Virus record (IMG/VR): IMGVR_UViG_3300027741_000121
Location: 1-43,813 of that record
From: a virus
Reading direction: 5' to 3' (one strand)
Length of the DNA: 43,813 nucleotides
Positions 34,304 to 42,428 of this stretch are shown piece by piece. The position numbers and the translations under genes are program-made. Positions within the stretch are counted from its first letter, which is position 1. Every line of letters starts with the position of its first letter. The notes below the pieces were generated by a model. That model ran no database searches. It worked only from the letters and a program-made list of their open reading frames with translations, and had not been told where the DNA came from.

Positions 34304-35089
34304 ATGTTTAAAAAAATTATAGTATTGGGTCTGCTGTTAGTTGGTGAATTGACATGGGCAGCAGATCCAATAGCTTGGGACAAAATTCGTGCTAGTTTGT
34401 TTCAAGATCGTCACATTGAAGTAGATTCTGGAAATATAATACAATTAGAAGCACCCAATCGTGCCGAAGATGCAGCTATTGTGCCTGTATCGATTCATAC
34501 TGAGATTCCAGCAAACTCAAAATTACACATAGTTAAAACTTGGTTAATTATTGATCAAAATCCATCTCCGATTGCCGCTATGTTTACATTTTTGTCAGAT
34601 AATACCCCATCAGACATAGAAACTAGAGTTAGGGTAAACGAATATACATTGATTCATGCTGTTGCAGAGTTAGATGATGGCAGTTTATATATGGCTAGCA
34701 AATTCGTAAAGGCATCTGGGGGTTGTTCAGCTCCAGCTGGTAAAGATCCCGCTGAAGCTAGTAAATCCTTAGGAAAAATGAAAATACTTGTTGAAAAAAT
34801 GCCGGTAGTTGGTAAGCCATCTCTTGCACAATTGATGATTAGTCATCCTAATGATTCTGGATTGGCATTTGATCAATTAAGTCGTAATTATACACCAGCA
34901 CATTATGTTCGAGAAATTACAATAAGTTACAATAATGTGCCTATGATAAAAGCAGATCTAGATATTTCTATTAGTGAAAACCCTAATTTTAGATTTTATT
35001 TTATCCCAAAAAGTTCTGGTGAACTGTCAGTTGATGTGATAGACTCACAAAATCTAAACTTTAAACAAGCCATCAAAATTGATTTGTGA
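34304..35089 (+). CDS. SoxYZ-like periplasmic carrier (quinoprotein-dehydrogenase-associated type), auxiliary metabolic gene
   Basis: A 261-residue exported protein. The signal peptide FKKIIVLGLLLVGELTWA has a cleavage site before ADPIAW. The SoxY-like half has LFQDRHIEVDSGNIIQLEAP, RAEDAAIVPVSIH, WLIIDQNPSPIAAMF, TRVRVNEYTLIHAVAEL and the carrier motif KASGGCSAPAGKD with its single Cys. The SoxZ-like half has AQLMISHPNDSGLAFDQLS, YVREITISYN and SISENPNFRFYF. This fused carrier family is known from gene clusters of PQQ-dependent methanol/alcohol dehydrogenases in methylotrophs. It lies 14 bases after the previous gene with no clear ribosome site. The exact metabolic role, in host or phage, is unproven. 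Confidence 0.85.
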   Translation: MFKKIIVLGLLLVGELTWAADPIAWDKIRASLFQDRHIEVDSGNIIQLEAPNRAEDAAIVPVSIHTEIPANSKLHIVKTWLIIDQNPSPIAAMFTFLSDNTPSDIETRVRVNEYTLIHAVAELDDGSLYMASKFVKASGGCSAPAGKDPAEASKSLGKMKILVEKMPVVGKPSLAQLMISHPNDSGLAFDQLSRNYTPAHYVREITISYNNVPMIKADLDISISENPNFRFYFIPKSSGELSVDVIDSQNLNFKQAIKIDL

Positions 35090-35113
35090 ATAGGTCTAGA
35101 TAGTTATCAGAAT

Positions 35114-35133
35114 GTTCACCATTGTTCACCATT
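35114..35133 (+). repeat. Tandem 10-base repeat GTTCACCATT x2
   Basis: Two perfect decamers in direct tandem (a period of one DNA helical turn) are followed by a partial GTCCA. They lie upstream of the gp32 promoter region. They may be an operator or binding site. Confidence 0.6.
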
Positions 35134-35158
35134 GTCCAAAAAAGTATAATTTAACCCC

Positions 35159-35187
35159 TTGCAAAGATAAATAAGATCGTGTATAGT
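35159..35187 (+). promoter_or_regulatory. Sigma70-type promoter for gp32, overlapping a late element
   Basis: TTGCAA (35159-35164), a 17-base spacer, then TATAGT (35182-35187). A late-type GATAAATA (35166-35173) lies inside the spacer. A second possible -10 box, TATAAT, is at 35145-35150. Expression of the ssDNA-binding protein both early and late would fit its role. Confidence 0.6.
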
Positions 35188-35206
35188 CTCAACTATGCAC
35201 ATTGTT

Positions 35207-35234
35207 TCACGTGGTCAGTGGGCTACGTGAGAAT
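35207..35234 (+). promoter_or_regulatory. Leader hairpin of the gp32 gene
   Basis: TTCACGT (35208-35214) pairs with ACGTGA (35227-35232), extended by a wobble, with a 12-base loop. It is inside the predicted 80-base leader. T4 gp32 represses its own translation by binding a structured leader, so this is a candidate operator. The ribosome site GGAGA follows closer to the ATG. Confidence 0.45.
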
Positions 35235-35274
35235 GGCACAATCAACTTAGGCATCTTATTATGGAGAAATTATC

Positions 35275-36267
35275 ATGGCAACATTAGCAGAAATTCGCGC
35301 AAAATTGCAGCAAAACTCACAACAAAGCACCGGCAACAGTGGTGACAATCAAATCTATGCACACTGGAACATTGCAGAAGGCCAAACGGCCACTGTACGT
35401 TTTCTTCCAGATGGCGATCCGTCAAATACCTTTTTTTGGATTGAGCGTGCACTGATCAAACTTCCATTTGCTGGGGTTATTGGTGACACCAGTTCTAAAC
35501 CAGTTACTGTACAAGTACCTTGCATGGAAATGTGGGGCGAGACATGTCCTATTCTAACAGAAGTTCGTCCTTGGTTCAAAGACAAAGAAATGGAAGTGTT
35601 GGGTCGTCAATATTGGAAAAAGAAGAGTTATCTATTCCAAGGGTTTGTGGTCGATTCCAAGTATCAGGAAGAAAGCGTTCCTGAAAATCCAATTCGTCGT
35701 TTTATCATCGGCGCCCAGATCTTTAATATCATCAAAGATGCTATCATGAATCCAGAGATCGATGAGATTCCAACTGATTCCGTTCGTGGTTTAGATTTCA
35801 AGATCAACAAGACCAGCAAAGGCGGTTATGCTGATTATTCTACCAGCACATGGTCACGTCGTGAGCGTTCATTGAGTAATGAAGAGCTTGATGCGATTGA
35901 TCAATTTGGATTGTTTGATCTCAAAAACTTCTTGCCCAAAAAGCCCACACATGCTGAAATCAAGATCATCAAAGAAATGTTTGAGGCCAGTGTTGCGGGT
36001 GAAGCATTTGACATGGATCGTTGGGGTCAAGCATTTAAGCCTGCCGGCATGGGTGGCAGTGGTGCTGCTACTGGTTCTCCAGTGGCTTCATCGGCAAAAC
36101 CCGTAGCTGCACGAGTTGCAGCAGCGGCAGTGGATGAAGACGATGAAGCTTTTGTTCCAGCAGATGCATCTTCGGACAAAACCGTGACTAAATCAGCAGA
36201 GTCTACTACTCCCGGAACGCGTGCAGCAGATATCATTGCTGCAATCAAAAAACGCCAAACCGCTTAA
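35275..36267 (+). CDS. 32: Single-stranded DNA-binding protein, gp32-like
   Basis: A 330-residue protein. The basic N-terminal segment (LAEIRAKLQQ) corresponds to the cooperative-binding LAST-type region. The OB-fold core has ATVRFLPDGDPSNTFFW, CMEMWGETCPI, YLFQGFVVDSKY, NPIRRFIIGAQIFNII and FKINKTSKGGYADYSTSTW. Only two Cys (83 and 91) sit where T4 has three Cys and a His, so zinc binding may be altered. The linker after residue 250 is Ala/Ser/Gly-rich, followed by an acidic stretch (VDEDDEAF) typical of the tail that binds replication partners. It is directly upstream of uvsX. Confidence 0.92.
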   Translation: MATLAEIRAKLQQNSQQSTGNSGDNQIYAHWNIAEGQTATVRFLPDGDPSNTFFWIERALIKLPFAGVIGDTSSKPVTVQVPCMEMWGETCPILTEVRPWFKDKEMEVLGRQYWKKKSYLFQGFVVDSKYQEESVPENPIRRFIIGAQIFNIIKDAIMNPEIDEIPTDSVRGLDFKINKTSKGGYADYSTSTWSRRERSLSNEELDAIDQFGLFDLKNFLPKKPTHAEIKIIKEMFEASVAGEAFDMDRWGQAFKPAGMGGSGAATGSPVASSAKPVAARVAAAAVDEDDEAFVPADASSDKTVTKSAESTTPGTRAADIIAAIKKRQTA

Positions 36268-36283
36268 TCATAGGGATATTTAA

Positions 36284-37351
36284 ATGCCTAACAAAGCCTT
36301 TGATATTTCAAAGTTTAGGAAATCTATTACCAAGTCCATTGATGGACTTGGTGTAGGTTTTAATGATCCAGATACATGGATTGGTACCGGAAATTATGCA
36401 TTAAATTATTTAATTTCTGGACAATTTGATCGTGGTGTTCCTCTGGGCAAAGTTTCGATTTTCTGCGGAGAGTCCGGATCTGGAAAGTCGTACTTATGTT
36501 CTGGGAACATAATCAAAAATGCGCAAGATCAAGATATTTTTGTAGTGTTAGTCGATACAGAAAATGCATTAGATGAGAGTTGGCTACATGCGTTGGGCGT
36601 TGATACATCTGAAGATAAACTACTCAAACTCAACATGGCCATGATTGATGACGTTGCTAAAACTATCAGCGAATTCATCAAGCAATATAAAGCGCAACCT
36701 GAAGAAGAACGTCCCAAGGTGTTATTTGTAATTGATAGTTTGGGTATGTTACTAACACCAACTGATATCAACCAGTTTGAGTCTGGAGATATGAAAGGTG
36801 ATATGGGACGCAAAGCCAAGGCATTACGAGCATTGGTCACCAATTGTGTCAACACATTTGGAAATTTGAATATTGGAATGGTTTGTACCAACCATACCTA
36901 TGCTAGTCAGGACCCTTATGATCCTGATGACCGGATTAGTGGTGGTGCTGGATTTATCTATGCGAGTTCAATTGTAGTTGCAATGAAAAAATTGAAACTC
37001 AAAGAAGATGAAGATGGCAACAAGGTAGCTGATGTATTGGGGATTCGTGCCGGTTGCAAGATTATGAAAACCCGATATAACAAACCGTTTGAAACCATTC
37101 AGGTCAAGATTCCATACGAACAAGGAATGAGCCCGTATTCTGGACTGTTTGACATGCTGGAAGCCAAAGGGTTTGTTACCAAGGAAGGCAATCGCTATAC
37201 ATATATAGACCTAAATGGTGAAATTCACAAATATTTCCGCAAAGAATGGAATGGCAATGAAAACGGTATTTTAGATTTGGTCATGCAAGAATTTGTGGAA
37301 AAATCTAAACTACTTGCTCCGGTCCCGGTATCGATGGAATCGGAAGATTAA
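36284..37351 (+). CDS. uvsX: RecA-like recombinase UvsX
   Basis: A 355-residue recombinase. Walker A GESGSGKS lies near residue 62; VVLVDTENALDESWL follows near 88; Walker B VLFVIDSLGML lies near 147; the L2 region and TNHTYASQDPYDPDDRISGG follow, and then SSIVVAMKKLKL. UvsX forms filaments on ssDNA with gp32 and UvsY and drives strand exchange and recombination-dependent replication. Length is close to the T4 protein (391 aa). It starts 16 bases after gp32 with a weak GGGATAT ribosome site. Confidence 0.95.
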   Translation: MPNKAFDISKFRKSITKSIDGLGVGFNDPDTWIGTGNYALNYLISGQFDRGVPLGKVSIFCGESGSGKSYLCSGNIIKNAQDQDIFVVLVDTENALDESWLHALGVDTSEDKLLKLNMAMIDDVAKTISEFIKQYKAQPEEERPKVLFVIDSLGMLLTPTDINQFESGDMKGDMGRKAKALRALVTNCVNTFGNLNIGMVCTNHTYASQDPYDPDDRISGGAGFIYASSIVVAMKKLKLKEDEDGNKVADVLGIRAGCKIMKTRYNKPFETIQVKIPYEQGMSPYSGLFDMLEAKGFVTKEGNRYTYIDLNGEIHKYFRKEWNGNENGILDLVMQEFVEKSKLLAPVPVSMESED

Positions 37352-37369
37352 TTTAAAAAGGATATTATT

Positions 37370-37606
37370 ATGGATGAAAATTTAATCATTGGGGTGTGGG
37401 ACGTATTCAAAGACTACGTACCAGAAAAGAATCGTGATACTGCAGCCAATCACTATGTAGATTTTTTACTAGGGCATGATATCGACGCTAGTACATTATC
37501 TGATTATTTGGGATATGACATTCATCTAGACCATGCTATCAATCTGGTGGTCGAAAATGAACAAGATTTTGAGGAAGATGAAGAAGACCAAGAAGAGGAT
37601 TATTGA
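37370..37606 (+). CDS. Small acidic conserved protein (78 aa)
   Basis: It opens with LIIGVWDVFKDYVPEKNRDTA, continues VDFLLGHDIDASTLSDYLGYD, and ends in a run of Glu and Asp (QDFEEDEEDQEEDY). It sits between uvsX and uvsY, and its TGA overlaps the uvsY ATG. Similar small proteins occur next to uvsX in aquatic T4-like phages; the function is unknown. The acidic tail could mimic DNA or bind gp32/UvsX-type partners, which is speculative. Confidence 0.6.
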   Translation: MDENLIIGVWDVFKDYVPEKNRDTAANHYVDFLLGHDIDASTLSDYLGYDIHLDHAINLVVENEQDFEEDEEDQEEDY

Positions 37607-38061
37607 TGAGCTGGTATGCTAAAATCAGCAGGGACTATTCTCATCTTCCTGAATGCATGGATAGTTTTAACTCTGAACTAGGACAGGCAAGGGCTGAAAT
37701 TAAAATTAATGGATCTATTGAAAAAGCATCCATGAGCTTGCCCGGAATAGTTGAGTACAGATTCAATCAATTGCAAGAAATTGAAGCGATTTTAGAGTAT
37801 TTAAACATTGAATTGCGCAGAATTAAGTCAAAATCGTTTAGAAAATACCTAGAAAATTATAACCGTGCCCTGAGTAGCAGAGAATGCGAAAAGTTTGTAG
37901 AAGGCGAATCTGATGTGGTCGATATGGAAAAATTGATCAATGAATTTGCTATGTTACGTAATCAATGGCAGGGAATTATCAAGGCATTGGAAGTCAAGTC
38001 ATATCAAATAAACAATATTATCAAATTGAGAGTAGCAGGGCTAGAAGATATTGCGCTATGA
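37606..38061 (+). CDS. uvsY: Recombination mediator UvsY
   Basis: A 151-residue helical protein. The conserved part is VEYRFNQLQEIEAILEYL, then RKYLENYNRALSSRECEKFV, then VVDMEKLINEFAMLRNQWQ and GIIKALEVKSYQINNIIKLR. It parallels the T4 UvsY C-terminal helices and the versions in cyanophages. UvsY loads UvsX onto gp32-covered ssDNA. The ATG at 37606 shares a base with the upstream stop; an in-frame TTG one codon earlier is less likely. It lies between uvsX and uvsW, as expected. Confidence 0.72.
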   Translation: MSWYAKISRDYSHLPECMDSFNSELGQARAEIKINGSIEKASMSLPGIVEYRFNQLQEIEAILEYLNIELRRIKSKSFRKYLENYNRALSSRECEKFVEGESDVVDMEKLINEFAMLRNQWQGIIKALEVKSYQINNIIKLRVAGLEDIAL

Positions 38062-39275
38062 CCATAGAAGATTTAGTGACTCATCTTGGGCTATGTGATA
38101 TCCCAAATAGATGGGATCGTAAAGCAGTCCATGATTTTAGTTTTCAAATCGTATCTCGCAAAAGTTTTACTTCTAAACAAGCAAATTTAGCAGTTCTTCT
38201 AATTAGAAAATATCAGCGTCAATTAGAAGAACTGCTAAACATTGGAATTGGTGTATATTTACAGACGCCAAAATATAATATTCCTGTTCGCCCGTCTGTT
38301 CAATCTGCTAATCACATGAGGATAGAGCCTGATGATGTGTATAAAAAAGTTATATTAGTGGAAGCACCATATAATAATTTAATAATTAATGATATCAAGA
38401 AAATAAAAAATGATTTAATTCATGCAAAATGGGATAAGCCTAAATTGGCTTGGATATTCAATCTTGATGAAATGAATTTGGTATTTTTAAATGATCTTGC
38501 TGAAAAATATAATTTTCAAGTAGATCAGGAATTACATAACTATTTCGATCAAATCAAGAACATTGATCAGAAACTTGAATCTGCTGTGCCAATGCTGATC
38601 ATGGATACCAATGGGAATCCTGCTCTGGTCAATGCTTCTGACCATGCACCCAAATTGTCTAATACAACTAATATTGTACAAGCAGCGATTGAGGCCAGAA
38701 AAATGGGTATTGATATTTGGTCCGCTGAGGTTGAACGCGCTATATCCACTGCCAATAAAGTAACCTGCGATTTTTTAAATAATCCAAATAATAAACATTT
38801 ATATATTGATTCTGCGGTACATGGAATTGATTCCATGATGGAAGTCATTGAACAATTGTTTCCGTGTTTAGTCGTGGTGGGTCATCAAAACGAACTGAAC
38901 ATACTTTCGGATTGGCATAACATGTTATCTAATAATAACGTTGCCAACAGTGAAATGTCAGTACTGTTTAGATTGGGCGGAACTGCAAATAAGAATTTTA
39001 ATCAGTATGTCAAAGATAACCAATTAAATTCTAGTATCAATGATAATACCAAGGTGGTGTTTATCGGTGGAAGATTACCCAAACCCATGATTAAGTCCGA
39101 AATAAAATTTAATTGTGTGGTATACTTTGGGTATGATAGCTTGAAGAAGCCCAATTCCTTGATCATGGATGCGAATCAAATGCTGGTCAAACGATACATA
39201 GAACGGCATCATAACGTGATCAGCTATACCGACAAAAAATTTAAATTAAAGATTAAAAAATTAGTGAGGGATTGA
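38058..39275 (+). CDS. Unknown protein with a HARP-like domain, between uvsY and uvsW
   Basis: A 405-residue protein (ATG 38058, overlapping the uvsY stop by ATGA). Residues 1-65 are helical. Around 95-160, YKKVILVEAPYNNLIINDIKKI, KPKLAWIFNLDEMNLVFLNDL and AEKYNFQVDQEL resemble the HARP/annealing-helicase N-terminal domain. The C-terminal half has LYIDSAVHGIDSMMEVIEQL, CLVVVGHQNELNILSDWHN and TKVVFIGGRLPKPM, which look like a RecA-type fold without a P-loop. No Walker motif is visible. A DNA repair role with UvsX/Y/W is inferred from place and the weak domain likeness. Confidence 0.4.
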   Translation: MTIEDLVTHLGLCDIPNRWDRKAVHDFSFQIVSRKSFTSKQANLAVLLIRKYQRQLEELLNIGIGVYLQTPKYNIPVRPSVQSANHMRIEPDDVYKKVILVEAPYNNLIINDIKKIKNDLIHAKWDKPKLAWIFNLDEMNLVFLNDLAEKYNFQVDQELHNYFDQIKNIDQKLESAVPMLIMDTNGNPALVNASDHAPKLSNTTNIVQAAIEARKMGIDIWSAEVERAISTANKVTCDFLNNPNNKHLYIDSAVHGIDSMMEVIEQLFPCLVVVGHQNELNILSDWHNMLSNNNVANSEMSVLFRLGGTANKNFNQYVKDNQLNSSINDNTKVVFIGGRLPKPMIKSEIKFNCVVYFGYDSLKKPNSLIMDANQMLVKRYIERHHNVISYTDKKFKLKIKKLVRD

Positions 39276-39277
39276 TA

Positions 39278-40729
39278 GTGCCATCCTGTACAATAGTAAT
39301 CAAAGATGAGGTCAATATCAAGATATTAGATCTTGATCTCGATACCAGAAAAGCATTGGTCAAGAAATTCAAATATGAAGATCCAACTGCCAGATATCGT
39401 CCTGGATTTAAACTAGGTCGATGGGATGGCACTGTGAGCTTTTTTGGTATCGGTGGCACAACTTATTTTAGTATGTTGGGACCTATAGTAGAATATTTGA
39501 CCGAACGTGACTATGAAATCAATGTGCAGGATTTGCGAGTTGACCCCAATCTACAGTTTAAAGAAATAACCGAAGAATACTGGGGAGATACCTGCTGGCC
39601 AGAGGGACATCGGTTTGCCGGGGAGAAAATTAGGTTGCGGGATTATCAAGTTACCGCAGCTAATAATTTTTTGAAAAATCCGCAGGGAGTACAATCGATT
39701 CCAACCGGCAGCGGAAAAACTATTTTAATTGCCACGCTGTGTAAATTATGTGAACCTTATGGTCGTACAATTCTAATTGTTCCTAATAAAAGTTTGGTTG
39801 AACAAACAGAAGAAGATTTTGTTAACTGTGGGTTGGATGTTGGTGTATATTACGGTGATCGTAAACAACTCAACAAAACTCACACGATTTGCACGTGGCA
39901 AAGTTTAAATATTTTGGACAAGAAATCCAAGGATGATGAAGAATTATTAAGTTTGGCTGAGTTTTTAGATGGAGTTAGTGCAGTTATAGTTGATGAATGT
40001 CACACTGCAAAAGCCGATATTATCCGAAAGTTGTTGACCCATAATATAGCCAATGCTCCGATAAGATGGGGTTTGACTGGAACTATTCCAAAATTAGAAA
40101 TTGATTTCCAGAGTATCAGGGCCAGTTTGGGTGACGTAATCAATCATGTTACTGCAAAAGAATTGCAGGATCAAGGTGTGCTCAGTGATTGTCACATTAA
40201 CATCATTCAGACAGAAGAACTTAGAGAATTTGGCAATTATAGAGACGAACTTAAATTCTTGGTTACTGATGAGGATCGTTTGGCTTGGTTGTCGGACTAT
40301 GTAAAAGAAATTGCTAAAACTGGCAATACCATGGTATTGATAGATCGCATTGAAACTGGAAAAACATTAAGGGATAGTATCTCAGACAGCGTGTTTATAT
40401 CTGGGCAAGTAAAGACCAAAGATAGAAAAGAAGAATATCAAGAAGTTGCAGTCAGCGATGGCAATGTGCTCATTTGTACATATGGTGTGGCCGCGGTGGG
40501 TATTAATGTGCCTAGATTGTTCAATATTGTTTTAGTGGAACCTGGAAAAAGTTTTGTGCGCGTGATTCAGAGTATTGGTCGAGGAATGCGTAAAGCCGTA
40601 GACAAAAATCACATAAACGTGTATGATATAACAGCTACTACAAAATATGCTAAACGTCATTTGACCGAACGCAAGCGTTTCTATCGTGAATCCCAATATC
40701 CGTTTACCATGAATAAAGTCAAATATTAA
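39278..40729 (+). CDS. uvsW: DNA/RNA helicase UvsW
   Basis: A superfamily 2 helicase of 483 residues. A small N-terminal domain contains RKALVKKFKYEDP and RYRPGFKLGRWDG. Motif I is SIPTGSGKTILIATL near residue 141, motif II VIVDECHTA near 237, motif III WGLTGTIP, and motif VI QSIGRGMRKAV near 431. In T4, UvsW unwinds R-loops and branched recombination intermediates and ends origin replication. The start is GTG 39278, placed 7 bases after GAGGG. A TTG at 39272 overlapping the upstream stop is a poorer choice. Confidence 0.93.
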   Translation: MPSCTIVIKDEVNIKILDLDLDTRKALVKKFKYEDPTARYRPGFKLGRWDGTVSFFGIGGTTYFSMLGPIVEYLTERDYEINVQDLRVDPNLQFKEITEEYWGDTCWPEGHRFAGEKIRLRDYQVTAANNFLKNPQGVQSIPTGSGKTILIATLCKLCEPYGRTILIVPNKSLVEQTEEDFVNCGLDVGVYYGDRKQLNKTHTICTWQSLNILDKKSKDDEELLSLAEFLDGVSAVIVDECHTAKADIIRKLLTHNIANAPIRWGLTGTIPKLEIDFQSIRASLGDVINHVTAKELQDQGVLSDCHINIIQTEELREFGNYRDELKFLVTDEDRLAWLSDYVKEIAKTGNTMVLIDRIETGKTLRDSISDSVFISGQVKTKDRKEEYQEVAVSDGNVLICTYGVAAVGINVPRLFNIVLVEPGKSFVRVIQSIGRGMRKAVDKNHINVYDITATTKYAKRHLTERKRFYRESQYPFTMNKVKY

Positions 40730-40748
40730 TAATAAAAGAGGCACTAAA

Positions 40749-41252
40749 ATTCAAATTCTAACGTTAGACAACTGTGTTTTTTCACTAAACTCATTACCGG
40801 ATGAGATCGATGATGATCTGCGTTTTGCTGTATTAGATAATTCTGATCACAAGAATCCTGATTATTTTTTTACGCCATTGATTTTTTTGGAGAGTTTCTC
40901 TGGTCCTGCGGTTGTATTAAGCATTGGTCCATATGAACTGACCATGCCATTGGATTGGTGTACTATTGTTGGAGATCCCGGTGGTCCTGAGATGGAAGTT
41001 TTGGCTTTGACCAGTTTAAATGACCGTGGGTTCAGGGCATTCACTTTTAATCCATTGGGTGGGTTTCGTCCAGAATTTTTGGAAATTGATATTATTGATG
41101 TTTATCAAGAAGTAAAATGGTATTTTCCAAAAATGAGACCCAATCAATTATTGTGTACGCCATTGCACGATGGACCCAATCCGACGTGTGCTTATTTTGT
41201 CAAAGAAGTATCAAAGCAATCAGAATTGGTTGATTATACCAAAGCTTGGTAA
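40749..41252 (+). CDS. Conserved hypothetical protein, apparent ATT start
   Basis: The frame upstream of an internal TTG (40878) reads like real protein: QILTLDNCVFSLNSLPDEI, DDLRFAVLDNSDHKNPDYF, then continuing LESFSGPAVVLSIGPYEL, MEVLALTSLNDRGFRAF, WYFPKMRPNQLLCTPLHD and YFVKEVSKQSELVDYTKAW. I recognise this family from T4-like cyanophages, where it is unknown in function and begins near this point. No ATG, GTG or TTG occurs in frame before 40878. ATT 40749 stands 7 bases after AGAGG, an ideal ribosome-site distance. A CTG at 40818 would lose the conserved N-terminus. Confidence 0.65.
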   Translation: MQILTLDNCVFSLNSLPDEIDDDLRFAVLDNSDHKNPDYFFTPLIFLESFSGPAVVLSIGPYELTMPLDWCTIVGDPGGPEMEVLALTSLNDRGFRAFTFNPLGGFRPEFLEIDIIDVYQEVKWYFPKMRPNQLLCTPLHDGPNPTCAYFVKEVSKQSELVDYTKAW

Positions 41253-41259
41253 CATAGAT

Positions 41260-41724
41260 ATGGCTGCAAAAAAACTTGAAATCTCACGAGAGCTATCAGC
41301 TGTAAATTCCAAAAATTATGGATTCTATGATAGTTTGACTGGGGAAGAGCAGACTGCATTTAGTCCCTATGTGCTTATGCGTTATATTAGTAATCCCCAT
41401 GGAGATGCTGACATACAAAGTTGGTTTATTGAATTAACCAATGAATGTGTTAATAAAAACTTTTGGGAACTTAGTAAGAATCACAAACCCCTGCTGTGGA
41501 AACTATATGCAGCAGTTGGTGCAGGCATGCCAGTAAATTATACTTTTTTGCCCATGCCGAAACGAGAAACTGCTAATAAATTTGAACAATTGATAGCAGA
41601 CCTTAATCCAGATATGAAGATGCAGGATGTTAAATTATTGGCCAGCGTCATGACTTCAGAAGAAAAAATTCAGTTGTTCAATGATCTGGGGTTTGACAAA
41701 AAGCAACGTGCTGAATATGAGTAA
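41260..41724 (+). CDS. 62: Probable clamp-loader small subunit, gp62-like
   Basis: A 154-residue protein: NYGFYDSLTGEEQTAFSPYVL, RYISNPHGDADIQSWFI, LTNECVNKNFWELSKNHKPLL, WKLYAAVGAG. The pattern resembles gp62 of aquatic T4-like phages, the subunit that with gp44 loads the gp45 sliding clamp. It is less like T4 gp62 itself. Genes 44 and 45 are not in this window, so context is only partly supportive. ATG 41260 is chosen; an upstream GTG-type start would overlap the previous gene widely. It overlaps the next gene by 8 bases. Confidence 0.5.
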   Translation: MAAKKLEISRELSAVNSKNYGFYDSLTGEEQTAFSPYVLMRYISNPHGDADIQSWFIELTNECVNKNFWELSKNHKPLLWKLYAAVGAGMPVNYTFLPMPKRETANKFEQLIADLNPDMKMQDVKLLASVMTSEEKIQLFNDLGFDKKQRAEYE

Positions 41725-42418
41725 AGTTAAACTTTTAAAGCAACCATACGCATGTGAGTTCTGCAGTAAATCGTTTTCTAAAGAACGAACGCTGATGGCA
41801 CACCTGTGCGAAAAGAAACGTAGAATCATGCAGGAATCTGAAAAGCGTGTGCAAATTGGATTTATGGTGTTTAACAGGTTTTTTAAATTATCTCAGGGCT
41901 CTAGAAAAGATAAAACTTATGTGAACTTCTGTGAGAATTCATGTTATAACGCATTTGTAAAATTTGGCAGTTTTATCAACAATATCAATCCCTTATACCC
42001 TGACAAATTCATCGATTATGTTATCAAAAGTGGTGTGAAATTAGACCACTGGTGCACCGATCAATTATATGAAAAGTATCTCTATGAGATGCTAAAAGAA
42101 GAACCGGTAGAGAGTGCGGTACAACGTGCGCTGCAATCTATGATGGAATGGGCTGATGAGAATTCATCAGAGTTCCAAGATTATTTTTTAAATGCCACCA
42201 CCGCCAGAATAACGCATGATATTGCCAATGGTAAAATAACACCTTGGATATTGTTGAATACTGTCAGCGGGCAAGATGCATTAAGAAAGATGAGCAGTGA
42301 ACAATTAGAAATTATTGCTCCTGCATTGGATATGAATTTTTGGGTTAACAAATTTACTAAAATCCCAGCTGATGTGGCATTGGTACGTGAAATCGCCACT
42401 GAAGTTGGCATAAAATGA
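41717..42418 (+). CDS. Zinc-finger-bearing conserved protein
   Basis: A 233-residue protein. It starts MSKVKLLKQPYACEFC; a single finger C-x2-C-x12-H-x-C lies at residues 13-32 (CEFCSKSFSKERTLMAHLC), followed by basic KKRR. The rest is helical: VQIGFMVFNRFFKL, YYNAFVKFGS-like CYNAFVKFGSF, LYPDKFIDYVIKSGVKLDHW. The type is widely conserved in aquatic T4-like phages in the replication region but has no assigned role. Nucleic-acid binding by the finger is inferred. It is translationally coupled to the gp62-like gene. Confidence 0.6.
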   Translation: MSKVKLLKQPYACEFCSKSFSKERTLMAHLCEKKRRIMQESEKRVQIGFMVFNRFFKLSQGSRKDKTYVNFCENSCYNAFVKFGSFINNINPLYPDKFIDYVIKSGVKLDHWCTDQLYEKYLYEMLKEEPVESAVQRALQSMMEWADENSSEFQDYFLNATTARITHDIANGKITPWILLNTVSGQDALRKMSSEQLEIIAPALDMNFWVNKFTKIPADVALVREIATEVGIK

Positions 42419-42428
42419 GAAATATATT

